64,000 bases of DNA from Porphyra umbilicalis (lineage: Eukaryota > Rhodophyta > Bangiophyceae > Bangiales > Bangiaceae). Positions 1 through 10,676 of this stretch are shown here, in pieces. The notes under the pieces were generated by a model. The model did not search any database. It worked only from the letters and a program-made list of their open reading frames with translations, and was not told the origin of the DNA. The translations under genes and the position numbers were made by a program. Location: the NCBI GenBank assembly GCA_002049455.2, contig KV919081.1, forward strand, positions 22,847 through 86,846, read 5' to 3'. Numbering within the stretch: the first letter of the stretch is position 1; the number at the start of each line of letters is the position of its first letter.

Positions 1-3000
1 AGCGCGGGCAATCGCCGCTCAAAGGCCACCCTGCAGCGGCTATTGGCTGGATGGCGCCCTCCAGAAACCTGGCGGCTGCCGCCGGCGGTGGCAGCCGGCG
101 GCCAGCCCTGCCTGCTGCCACCGCCACACAGGGTACCGAGGGAGAAGGCGCCAGAAACCCAAGAGGACGAGACGAAAAGCGCGCGCACTGCCCAGAGCGC
201 ACGAGCACCACCCGCAAGAAGTTGCAGGGGGCACCTCACCGGCGGCGGCCACTAACACCACCAGAACCGAATGGGGGCCGAGCAAAAAAAGCGCGCGCAA
301 GACTACGGGCGCAAAGCGCCACGAGGGACGCGCAGGCGAGAGCGACGCCAGCAACGATCGGTGGTGGGCGGCAAGCAGGAGGGGGAACGGTTACGAGTCC
401 ACGCACGAGCGCCCGTGGCGGAGGGCCCGGCACGGGCAACCAGTCACCCCACGCGCACCACATCAGCCCAAACCACAGCGCGTGCGGGCCCACCGGTAGG
501 ATGGCCGCTGTCCCCCGAAGCAGACAGCCCGACCTCGTGCGAGGCAAGACGACAAGTCAGGGCTATGATGCTCGGCACGGCGGAAAAAGGCTCGCGGGGC
601 CCGACAGTAGCCTGCGGCTCTCTGGCCAGCTGGCTCCTGCGGCCGACGCGAAGCGGCTGCGTGCGTCACGCCCCCCCGCCGATCTTGCCGCAACAGCCAC
701 ACGTCCGCCCAGCGAAGTGCATCTCAGCCGTGCCGTGGCTCAGTTTCGCGGCTCAGTTTCGCAGCTGACACCAGCGAAAAGATGCCTGCCGCACCGCCTC
801 ACCCAGGAAAGTTGCCGGGCCCGGCCAGCAATGCCAGGCGAACGATACGTCGGGACAGACAATGCACGGTCAGTAGCTGGCCCGTATATCATTGGCGGAC
901 AGAACGAGCCGCCACAGGCCACCATCGGCGTAGAAAGGTTGCCTCTGATGGCTGGTCCAACCATTTCATTGGCTGCTTTGCTCGCTATATTTGACGCGCT
1001 GTTAACTGACCTGCGCAGGCTCCTGCCCACCCTCTGTTCTGGTCACTCGTCAAATTTATCACGTCATCGGTGGTTCATTCCACTTCGTTTGTTCGCCTGG
1101 TGCACCGCAAGATGACGTCCGACCGCGCTTCGACAAAATTTCGCTCCCATTTCCGTTGCCTTCCAGGCCGGCGAGACTTGTCGAATATCGGATCTCGAGT
1201 ATCCTCGGCACCACTCCGACTGGAAAGCACCACTCAGTGGCTGCCATACCCCGCCGTGATGCTGCCTGCTGGAGAGCCAATGGCCACGCCGACACAGGGC
1301 CACACACGACGAGGGCCCGTGGCCTTGACACTAGTGCTCAGACCTCCTGACAACCTCTCTCGCAGGCGGCAGTCGCCACGCGTCGACGCCACAGAGGAGA
1401 CGTAGCAGAGTACTGCGTGCTGCTGGCGTGTCATTCGGGCTCTCATGTCTGATTGGGTGAAGGGCCCTCACGAGGCTACTCGGTGGCAGCCTGCAGTGCT
1501 GCCATGTGTCACATGGTCGACGTTTATCGAGACGATCGCCCATTTTGCGTCATATATCTGCTTCGTGTCTGCGTCGTGTCAAACGATCGCCATTTTCAAT
1601 CAGTCTGTGCGCCGCAATCTGCTGCGGATCACGGCGATCTTGCCTCGCAGATTCCGTCGCACCTATACTCCATTGGAATGGGCCACCGGTCTCCCAACGG
1701 TAAACGGGACTATCGACGAGATAGTAGCCTGCTGACAAATAACTCTATTGCACATATCATCCATTTCGGGCCCCCCCGTTAGGCGACCTCTGAGAGGGTG
1801 CCACGTCGCATGCCCAACTGCGATTTTTACAATATAGTATCGACATTTGTGGCTTTGCTCTGAGGGCCAATATCCGTCATGTGCCAGTTCTTTACTACTG
1901 TGCCAGTTCGTGACAACTCGGGATTGTGTGGCAAATCAACAGTGTTTACTCATAAGATCTGGTTCGGCGGTGACAGAAAAGAGGGTAAAGCGCCCATATA
2001 CCAGTTTTTCAAAAAAGAACACAAACAGGCAGGGGAACATGTTGCACACCGTTGAACGCGCGAACTCGTGAGCTCGCCTTCGGTGTGAAGCGCGCCCAAA
2101 AGATAGCAACGGGGACCGAGCAGCACGCCGAGAGGAAAAAAAGGGCGCACTCTCGGAAATCAATTTGATGCCTAACTACCTGCTCTGATGACACAGTGGG
2201 CTCACATTCTGTTGACTTGGCCGTTTTCACACTTGCAGATGCCCGCGTCTTCTTCCCCCCGACCTTTCCCATCCGGCCACTTACCTCTCGGCGCCACGTG
2301 CCCCACACTGAGCGCACTTGCCACACTCTCACAGACTGATAGTACCATTGTCCCCACCCCCCCCCTCTGAGTGACGCGCAATGCCACCGCGGCGGCGGCT
2401 TGCCACAGCGGATGGTGATTCTGCAAGTCATCAGACCATGTTTGCGGGCCTGTGTCCCTCGCGCACCGGGGAGCTGAATACCAAGGCGTTTGGCAAGCGA
2501 TTTGGGCTCGTCTAAGCCCAGGCGCGCCGCTTCATCATTGACGAACCCTGCACAGGCCCGGTCCGCCACTCTTCTTATTCCCGGATGAGAAGGACCTGCT
2601 GGCTTCGCCGTGAGAAGCGCACCAAGTTGCCGATTCTGAAAGCTCCGCGCTCCCCATGGCGTGCTACAAATCGTTTGGCACGAGAAAAAAACCATGTGTT
2701 GCATAGTCTCTCTTTCGATGGGCGTCTCTCACGTGATGGCTGATGAAAAAGGGGGGGGGAAGAAGGGCGAGTCTTGCAGTGCGGGCAGGGCTGGAGTGTC
2801 TCTGGCCAACGTCGGTGCGCCGAGAAGGGCGGGCGTTGCAAAGTGCATGAGGAGCGCCGCGTTGTTGTGGCGGGGGGGGGGGGCGCGGGCCTGCAGGCGA
2901 ACCGTATACGCATAGGCTGTTGTCGCAGCAGGGACTGGGGAAGAGGCCGAACGGGACGACGGAAACCATGTCACAGCTTGGCAGTCGCTTCAACAGAGTG

Positions 3001-3432
3001 TCCCTATTGGTCGCGCAGGCAAGAATCTTGGGCAATCTGGATCAAATTGTTCGTTCCACGGTAAGTTTTTCCAACTGTAATGTGCGATTCTAGGTCGTTC
3101 TCACACAATCAGTCATTGTGTCACGAACTGGTACCGGGGGTTTTTCGACATCATTTTCTAGCAAATAAACGGGAGCGCCCCATCAGAAACGGAGATCACT
3201 GCCGACCTCGTGAGAGATTGCTGAAGCCAGTCATATGTCTATTTTTCGCTGGCCATGAGTTTAAGCCAGATTGCTGGAGCAGTTGTCACGAACTGGGGCA
3301 TGACGGATAGGCGCAGCTCGGCGTGTCGTGTTGTGTACGGCCGAGGTTCGTGTCGTACCCTGCGGTAGTCCACCCATACCTTGAGTTGGATTAGGGACCC
3401 AATCATCGTCAGAACAATGGTCATCCTAGACG
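1..3432. other. No supported gene; GC-rich then moderate-GC intergenic DNA
   Basis: A 354-codon plus-strand frame is open from 51 to 1115 in GC-rich sequence. It has no domain, signal peptide or repeat I recognise, and the opposite strand is also open over much of it, so I do not call it a gene. From about 1,100 to 3,430 the DNA is of moderate GC with only short frames. Runs of G or C occur at about 2,752-2,760 and 2,872-2,881. I see no RNA gene here. Confidence 0.5.
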
Positions 3433-3809
3433 GTAGGCTTGTTGAGTGCGCCCCGATTTTCGGGGCGCTGGTGCATAATGCGCACCTGAGCGCCCTTTGA
3501 GCGCTCAGTGCGCCCTGAGCGCCCCTCAAGCGCCCGTTGTAGCACCCATAAATGATCAGGTAGCCCCCTCTTGTTCTTACGTTTTGACTGTGTTTCGTGG
3601 AAACTAGAGACCATCTGTGAATTTCTCCATGCATGTGAAAGAAGGACTGTTGACGGTCATCCACAAGCCCCATTGTGTCTGCGTGCCGCCCACAGCGACA
3701 GCTCCCAAGGACAAACAAGAGAACAGCTGAACATGTCCCAGGTGGTGATGTAGACAACCAGACCATTGGGCCATGAGGACAAGAAACACACGCACACCAT
3801 ACACAGTCA

Positions 3810-3844
3810 GCCCTATGGGAACAGAACCGGGATAAAACCGGGAT
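3810..3844 (+). repeat. Left arm of internal 35-bp inverted repeat
   Basis: This 35-bp segment reappears inverted at 5156-5190 with one mismatch. A shorter direct copy of its inner part, AGGATAAAACCGGGAT, follows at about 3887-3902. The core contains two copies of CCGGGAT around AAAA, so it may itself be a small binding-site array. Confidence 0.75.
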
Positions 3845-5155
3845 CGCCATCGCAGGCTCATCGGCCTTGGGCAGGGGCAAGACCAGGATAAAACCGGGAT
3901 CGGCTGGACTTTGATTGGCTCACAATCGCCCTCACGGGCCGCCGACAGCAGCCGGGTGCCTGAGCGCGGCCGGCTACATTACAGCAATTTCATGCCAGCA
4001 CGTGAATTGTAGTAATACTGATTTGACACTACAGACGCTCGTGGCCGTCTTCTTCCCAACGGGAAAAAAGAAGTGGGAAAAAGACGGCCGCCATGACGAC
4101 CGCCATCTCGGCGAACCCATGCGCGATAACGTCGCCCAAGTCCAGGAGGTTAAGGCACTCACCCAGCACCACTCAGCGCCAACGTATGGCCCCGCAAAAG
4201 AGCCGCACACGACATGACACCGTCCACTCGCCTCCCACAAACCGCGGCCAACACACCCCCTCTCTCACTCCTCACCCCTCCAACTTGCACAATACAAGCA
4301 AAAGGAGGCGCACGACATAAGGCAGCCAGATAAGCAAGCAGAGGAGCAGAGACGAGCTGAGCAACGCGGCAGACAGGAGCAGAGCAACGCAGTCACGAAG
4401 GTCACGAGAGAACATACAGCTCGCCGGAAGAATGGGCATCACACCACGATCCGAGCGCCACTATTGCAACGCAAGAACAGACGAAATCCATCCATCCCCA
4501 TCGTGCAAAAAGCCCCAATAACACAACCCCCCTCCCCGCTTCCGCAAACAGGGACTCAGCTCCACGCGCGGCCAAACGTGTGAGAAGGTTGGTGGCTCGC
4601 TAGCAAAACAAAAAGAAAGCAAACAGGAAGAGACATAACACAGAGAAAGCACACAGGATGAGTGATAACAAAGGGAAAGCACACAGGAAGAGAGGGAGCA
4701 GAGAATCGACGGGCATGGGAGGGGGGAGAGATATGTCACGCACCTCCAGGCCAACCCGAGAAGCAGGACACCGGGGCGGACCACTGCAAACCCTCGTTGT
4801 CACCTTCGAAACAAGAGACATGAGGCCATACCTGCTAAAGAACACAGAGCGGATAGGCGAGTCAAGCAGTACCGTGCACATACGACGACAGCACGGCGAC
4901 GACGATGGCGGGTGGTCGACGAGCCGTTGCGACGAAGACCCCGACATGCCAAGTCCTTGGGCTGCTGGTCAGGAGCACCCAAGTCGGTTCATCTGACCAA
5001 TCAAGTGGTCGGAAACTCTTCGTTGCTGTCATGCAATTCCGGAAGGTGGCGTGGAGCCCTTCTGGCAAGCATAGTGTATCTGTAAGCACAAGCCTCAGTG
5101 GGAGAGGCCTCCCTTCTCATGGCGAAGTCCTCAGATCCTGCCACATCCTGGCAAT

Positions 5156-5190
5156 ATCCCGGTTTTATCCTGGTTCTGTTCCCATAGGGC
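5156..5190 (-). repeat. Right arm of internal 35-bp inverted repeat
   Basis: Reverse complement of 3810-3844 with one base different (34 of 35). The pair lies nested inside the larger inverted-end element. Confidence 0.75.
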
Positions 5191-5581
5191 AGGCCGAACT
5201 ATTCACGTCTGCAGTCTTGACCAAGTATATATCCTTGCCAAAGATGTCTTGCAGTCGTGGGAGGTGGTTGAGAAGGATGCTGCTGCTCTGGCGCCAAGAC
5301 GAGGGCCATCGCTGCTGCCATGGCCACCTCCCGACGGGCCCTTCCCGCCGTACCGCTGGGGCAGCTGCAGCCAGGGCTGCTGCGCCCATAGAGGCAGCAG
5401 ACAGAGTCGTCGGGCACTCGGTCGACCACGTAGTAAAAAATCTTACGACAATTATTATTCAGAGCGCCCATCAAAGCGCCCAGGAAACCGTGGGCGCTGG
5501 GCGCTCGAGCGCCCTCTGAGCGCCCATTGAGCGCCTAAAATGCGCCCAAATAGAGCGCCCCAGGCGCACTCAACAACCCTA

Positions 5582-5633
5582 CTGGACGGGAGGAAATCCC
5601 GTTCAGGCCCCTGTTACGGCACGGCGCCTGAAC
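5582..5633 (+). repeat. Dispersed direct repeat, copy 1
   Basis: About 52 bp matching 6989-7041 in the same orientation. Both copies contain short palindromes built from ACGGGA and TCCCGT, followed by a shared stretch ending in GCCTG(A/G)AC. Copy 1 begins exactly where the 3433-5582 element ends, so that element may have inserted next to an older repeat. Confidence 0.6.
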
Positions 5634-5639
5634 AAGGGA

Positions 5640-6595
5640 ACTCCTGTTACAAACGTTGTTCAGGTGCACGGACCTGATCTCGAGGTCAGAAGTTAGTAGA
5701 TCGCGAGACACACACTTAATGCTCCGGTTAACCAGGGTCGATTATTATTGCGCTAATCTCTTGACGATGACAGGTACCTGGCGGCCCATGCACACCACTC
5801 GTTGATACTGCTCTGTTTTACTTCTGGAGGGACTACGGCTGGACTACGGCCATGAGGACAACCAAACGGTGCCCCCATCACAGCTGACCATGTACTAACG
5901 GCGGCAGCAACACAAGTGGGGGTGCCAGTCGGCAGGTAGTACCACGAACAAGGCACAAAGACCGCGACAGATGCAGTACCATCCAAACCCACATCAAACG
6001 AGAGTTTGAGATATCGAGAGAGGAGAAGACTAAAAAACAAGAGCAACGATACGACGGGACAAAACAGGGGGCGTACTAGATAGAGGGCAGGAAGCGGGGG
6101 ACGGACGTAGGGAGGAGGGGGGAGAGAGAAATCCACTCAGGAAGTGGGAGAAAGACATACACGATACGCAGGAAAAAACATGCATGGACGGTAGCACATG
6201 TAGGCACGAGCCAGATGCGAGCTACCACAGATGCCAGTGAATGAGGGCTCCCTGTACGGTTGCACAACATCCGGTGCAATGACCTCGATGAAACACACGC
6301 AATGACAGACAGACGAACGATAGACAGGAGAGGAACCAACCACAAACAGCGCACAGCATACCTGTTGGAAGACTGGCTCAAAGACCCAGCATGGTAGGGA
6401 GGTGCCCAGTTGGGGAGGGGGACGTTGGTGCACGACAGCAAGAGCCGGGAGAGATCGGCACGGGCGCACCGATCTCGGATGACGACTGCAGTGGTCTCGC
6501 TCGCCGGCGGCGCGGTGGTGGAGGGTCGGGTCATCAGAGGCTTTAGCCCGTCACTCTGAGTCGTCTCAAATCGACAAGATAAGTCCGTTTTCTCC
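5640..6595. other. No supported gene
   Basis: Moderate-GC DNA. A 254-codon minus-strand frame (6076-6840) is open here, but it has no recognisable domain and runs antisense to a more protein-like plus-strand exon at 6596, so I treat it as chance. Confidence 0.45.
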
Positions 6596-6988
6596 ATGGA
6601 GACGTCCGACCTACCACAAGGGCTACGTGTGGCATATCTCAGTTTGATTGGCCGGCCATTCCCATACATGCTTGACATCATTCGTCGTCTCACGAAGTTC
6701 ACAAATATTTGGTCATTGATCGACTTTACAGAGCAACTTAGGGTAAGTTCTGGAGCGGCGGCCGCGGTCTCGCGCGTGCACCTCAGGTCCGAGAACACGC
6801 CTTGGCGTCCACTTTTTGTGCACCGCATCGTCTTGACCAAGAGGCATCCAGGCCCGTGCAGGATCCCGACCTGGACAGTTTACGTCTTCGCAATCTATTG
6901 CAGGGATATCATTGGCTTGGACTAGCGCGACAGTCTTGCATGACCTCGGGATCAGCCACGAGATGGTTCAGGGCCTGGCACAGCTTCC
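6596..6988 (+). CDS. Hypothetical spliced gene fragment, unrecognised
   Basis: Not recognised. Exon 1 runs from the ATG at 6596 to 6742 and ends AGG|GTAAGT. A 44-bp intron (6743-6786) ending CACCTCAG would join it in frame to a second open exon from 6787. The joined product has ordinary amino-acid composition, with motifs such as LPQGLRVAYLSLIG in exon 1 and LRNLLQGYHWLGLAR in exon 2, unlike the low-complexity frames around it. The second exon runs into the 52-bp dispersed repeat at 6989, beyond which its reading is doubtful. It may be a remnant of a mobile element or a truncated gene. Confidence 0.35.
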
Positions 6989-7041
6989 CTGAACGGGAAC
7001 TCCTCCCGTTTAGGCCTTTGTTACAGCACAGACGCCTGGAC
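6989..7041 (+). repeat. Dispersed direct repeat, copy 2
   Basis: Second copy of the 5582-5633 repeat. It is followed immediately (about 7040-7105) by further GAACGGGA/TCCCGTTC palindromes, so this side forms a small array of the same inverted motif. Confidence 0.6.
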
Positions 7042-7109
7042 GGGAAACCTCCCGTTCAAGGGCTTCTTGAACGGGACTCCCGTTCAGGCTGCCGTTCAAG
7101 TGTCCACTG

Positions 7110-9302
7110 TTCTGACGATGACGGTGTGATGCACCAGAGGTTGCCGTCCAGCGACGAGGCGGGGCGGATTCCGCGTCGTCGCGACCACCGGCCCCTCCAT
7201 GGATGCAAACGGAACTGCCTTCTGTGGTGGGGGAGCGGCGCTGCGCAAAGCCACGGGCGATCACTCGTATCCGGGGCGCAGTCATTGGTCCTCGTCCACG
7301 TGGCCTGCACGCCTCCCCAGTCGGGCGAGCTGTCTCGAGCCGTCGTTGCGGACGTCAAATGGCAATCATGATCGGCGCCAGGGGCAGGAAGCACACTGGC
7401 GATGACAGCAGCAGGCGACGTTGGGCACCATGCCGTCCCCTTCTGGGCCATGTCCCCCAAAGCTGCCCCGCAGATGACAGAGCCGCACGGCCCCCCATTG
7501 GGGCCAGCAAAAAACCACCGCGCGGCAGCCACGCCGCGGTGGCACGTCCTCACCGGCCCCGCCTCGTAGCCACACGTCACTTCCACTTGGGATTGCACTC
7601 TCGTGTCTCATGCGGACGACACGGCGGAGCACGGCGACTGGACCGGCGCCTGCTGGAAGCGGTGTCGGTTTGCACGAGGCACTGGCACGCGCATCGGCGG
7701 GGTCCGCAGTGGCATGGTGTGGACCACTGCAGAGTGCAGTCGCTTCCCTAGGCCGGTTCCATACCGTAACATTGGCCGCTATGACTATGGTCGTCAATTG
7801 CCGTGCTCTCGCCACCTGGCTCCACCTGTTTGTAGTCTCGTGGCTTGCTCCTCTTCATGACCGCCTGTTAAACGGCAGCGGCTCATCGGTGCATCGGCGT
7901 CTGACGGTAGGGGGATCTCGACAAGCAACGTTGTCCCGCGACAAGTGGTCCGCTCGCGTGGAAAAGTGGGGTCCTCTTCGTTCTTGGGGACCACGCGTGC
8001 GTTTGTTAAGACGGGTCAGCCGCTTGACGGTTCGGGCGGGGGAGCAGACAGGAAGCAGCCCCCGCGCTGCCGTGCCCCGCCTTTGTGACCGCGATCTAGC
8101 TAGGAGAAGCTAGGATGCACGTCTCGCACGCCCCCGGCCGCCGAGGCGAGGGCACTCCTAAGCTGCTGGCCACTGACCCGCCTCACAGCGGCCTCTTACT
8201 GGCGCAGCGACGGTCTGCGTCTCGGAAAGCGTGGTGGACGGCTCACGACACAGCGGTGGGGACACCGTTGGCGCCCGACACGCCCGTGGCGTGCCACTGC
8301 CGCCGCAGGCGCCGTTTGCAAGCACGCGTCCAGCGGTGGGAGCCCCGCCGTCACGCACTGCCGTTGCACCATTTCGCCGTCCCCACCCGCCAGGAGGCGC
8401 CTCCGCCACCCCCCCCCCGTCTCGCGTGGCGCTCGCTGGCGCAATGACACTGCAGCGACTTCCCCCCCCCCCTCTATCCGCCGCCCACCAATGCACTTCA
8501 GCCCGTTCCTCGGTCCCCTCTCGGCGCCGGTGAGCCAACACCAAAACTATGTGCCCCCGTTTCGCCTTCCACCCACCCCCGCCATCACCCTGTTCATCGA
8601 AGGGGCATGCCCCGATCTCGGCACTCGGCAGTCGCTCGCACGCTAGTGCGTGCCATTGCCGCCGGCGCACGTCGTTTGCTAGGGAGCGGTGGTGGGGCGG
8701 AACGGGGGAGGCAGATGAGACCGCGTCTGTGAGGGGCGAGCAGGCGCGCCCATGGGTGGCGACGCACGTTGCTGATCAGCGTGTGCAGGTGGATACGAGA
8801 GCGCCTGGAGAGATCCCACAATTGCCGCGGCCGCCGCGGCGGTCGCGGACGGCCCTAGGTGTGGGGAGGCTGCCGGGCGCCGGGGGGGGGGGGGAGGGGA
8901 CCAGCATTCGCTGATTGTCGCTCAACCACGGGCCGTTGCCAGAGGCCGCTGCCCGCCGCTGTCACAGGGGCACCACGCGCCAGTGTCTGCCTTGGGAGGC
9001 CCTGTGGGAAGGCACGGGAGGTCACCGGGGCTGACGCGCGCACGGATGGGGGGCGGGGCATGGCAGGGACGTGCGGCTGGGGGGCGACGCGGTGGACGCA
9101 GAAACAAGCAGACCCAGGATGGTGGGGCCGGGGGATTGACATAAAACGCGTGGTGGCAGCGGAACAGACGCTACTGCCAGCGCCCTCTCATCTGTGAGTC
9201 TGTTCCCACCCACGCAAGCACCGACCTCTTCCCCCCCCCACTCCCCTCTCCACGACCCCACAACGAATCGCCGTACGTCGCCACCCTTCTGAGTCGTGCC
9301 GC
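7110..9302. other. No supported gene
   Basis: GC-rich from about 8,100, with overlapping frames open on both strands and runs of C or G (8411-8418, 8461-8470, 8882-8895). None of the frames shows a domain, signal sequence or splice pattern that I recognise. Confidence 0.45.
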
Positions 9303-10079
9303 GTGGCTCGTACCATGGCGATCTTTGGTATGCGCATCGTGACGCGGGTTGGCGTAGTCGCAGTCGTTACCGCTGCCGCTTCCGCCGCAGTGTGGGGGGC
9401 TCCCGCCCGCGTCGACGACGCCCGCAGCCCCGCGTCCGCCGACGGGGCGCGTGTTCCTCTCGCCTCGATCGACGTGGCGCTGGGGCGGGTGTCCGACCTG
9501 ACACGCGTCGTCGCCCTGCGGGCGCCGAACAAGGGGCAAGAGCAGACGGCGGCGGCCAAGATTTGGGCGGTGTCCAAGAAGGCGAGCGCCAAGAACAAAT
9601 CGACGCCGAAGAACAAGCGGGCGCCCACGCAACGGGCGGTCAAGCCGCCCACCAACAAGGGCGTCAAGCCGTTGAGCAAGGCCGCCGCCAAGCGGTTGGA
9701 GGCGGTGCCAAACTGCCAGCCCCTGCGCCCGTTCCTCGTCGAATACTACAACCTCGCCTGGGGGCTGGCGATGCTCGGCCCCACCGCCGCGCCGGCGATG
9801 CGCATCTTTATCGACGCGCGGCGGTACGCGGCGATGTACGTGCGGGCCAACCCCAAATCCGCGAAGCGGGTGTGCGGGCTGAAGCAGCTCACAGTGAAGC
9901 TCTCCGACCGCTCCGTGGCGCTGGTCCTGGCGCACCAGAAGCGTGGCGGGCCGCTGCCTAAGGGGGGGAAGTTTCGGGGGATGACAAAGGCGGAGAAGGT
10001 GGCGATGAACAAGGTGCTCGCCGTGCCGCTGAACAAGGCGGTGCCGGCCAAGCTGCTGCCCAAGACTGTGCCCCAGTAA
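9303..10079 (+). CDS. Secreted or membrane-anchored basic protein of unknown function
   Basis: Single-exon frame of 258 residues starting at MARTMAIFGMRIV; ATGs at residues 5 and 10 are alternative starts. Residues about 6-32 form a hydrophobic segment ending in small residues (AAVWGAP), like a signal peptide. Residues about 75-130 are rich in Lys, Pro, Ala and Asn and strongly basic (KKASAKNKSTPKNKRAP). The rest, about residues 133-258, looks globular with two cysteines (VPNCQPLRPF and KRVCGLKQL) that could pair outside the cell. I do not recognise the family. The codons are strongly GC-ending, as in the other confident genes here. The basic linker could bind sulfated or acidic wall polysaccharide, but that is a guess. 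Confidence 0.75.
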   Translation: MARTMAIFGMRIVTRVGVVAVVTAAASAAVWGAPARVDDARSPASADGARVPLASIDVALGRVSDLTRVVALRAPNKGQEQTAAAKIWAVSKKASAKNKSTPKNKRAPTQRAVKPPTNKGVKPLSKAAAKRLEAVPNCQPLRPFLVEYYNLAWGLAMLGPTAAPAMRIFIDARRYAAMYVRANPKSAKRVCGLKQLTVKLSDRSVALVLAHQKRGGPLPKGGKFRGMTKAEKVAMNKVLAVPLNKAVPAKLLPKTVPQ

Positions 10080-10381
10080 ACGCTTCGGGAGGCAAGTGCC
10101 GTCTGCATGAGGACTCATGGGATGCAGTTGGGGCGGGGGGAGTAGGGTGAGCGCCACTTTCCGCTTGAATGTGGATGAGAGAGGAGCGCTCGTGCGCGCC
10201 AGTTCGTGTGGGGTAGACAGCAGTTGCGTGGTGAAGTCTGCAACCGTTACTGTTTGGAAAACAACTGGGCTTGCCACTGCGGCAAGGTGCCGTCTTTTTG
10301 TTTCTTGCTGCTTCGTTCGTGAGTGCCGGTGCGTTGACGGCCCATGCGGGCCATGCTTTTCGCAACAGTCGAGTTCCACAG

Positions 10382-10388
10382 TATAAAT
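10382..10388 (+). promoter_or_regulatory. Candidate TATA box (TATAAAT)
   Basis: TATAAAT lies 154 bases upstream of a plus-strand ATG at 10542. The intervening sequence is A/C-rich and stop-containing, like a 5' leader. It points toward the 3' end of the opposite-strand propeller gene. Confidence 0.35.
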
Positions 10389-10541
10389 GAGCTAGGTTGC
10401 TCGAGCTGCGGCATCCAAGTTCAGCCGATACGGACGTTTCGGTACGACACGACACACCACGACGCACTACACGAACAAAACTGTAGGAGAGAGGCAGGCC
10501 ACCGGACGTAACGACGTCGCCGGTCCAGCGACAAAACACCA

Positions 10542-10676
10542 ATGCCCACCGCCGCCATCGCTTACGCCGCCCCCGCGTCTACGCGCCGCAGCGTAGACCA
10601 GTCGGCCCCGTCACTCACGGCCAGCCCAATACCCGACGCCATCCCCCCCGCGGGCGTCGGCCCAAAGCCAACATAA
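10542..10676 (+). CDS. Candidate 44-residue small protein, antisense to the propeller gene
   Basis: The ATG at 10542 opens a frame beginning MPTAAIAYAAPASTRRS and ending at TAA 10674-10676. It overlaps the last 38 codons of the minus-strand gene. A TATAAAT at 10382 and a leader-like region precede it. The N-terminus resembles an organelle-targeting start, so this could also be the first exon of a longer gene. No homology is recognised. Confidence 0.25.
   Translation: MPTAAIAYAAPASTRRSVDQSAPSLTASPIPDAIPPAGVGPKPT

Larger units (their letters stand above)
3433..5582. mobile_element. Non-autonomous DNA element with 20-bp inverted ends and GAGCGCCC subterminal repeats
   Basis: The left end reads GTAGGCTTGTTGAGTGCGCC at 3433-3452. 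The right end at 5563-5582 is its reverse complement with one mismatch. Just inside both ends lie clusters of the octamer GAGCGCCC and its complement (about 3450-3535 and 5460-5565), a typical arrangement of transposase-binding subterminal repeats. A second inverted pair of 35 bp lies deeper inside (3810-3844 and 5156-5190). No transposase frame is visible between the ends, so the element would need a protein supplied from elsewhere. The family is not recognised and no target-site duplication is clear. Confidence 0.6.

Noticed and set aside
51-1115. 354-codon plus-strand ORF
   Set aside because: GC-rich chance frame. No motif, no promoter and heavy overlap with other open frames.
6076-6840. 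254-codon minus-strand ORF
   Set aside because: No domain or targeting signal, and antisense to a more protein-like plus-strand exon with splice signals.
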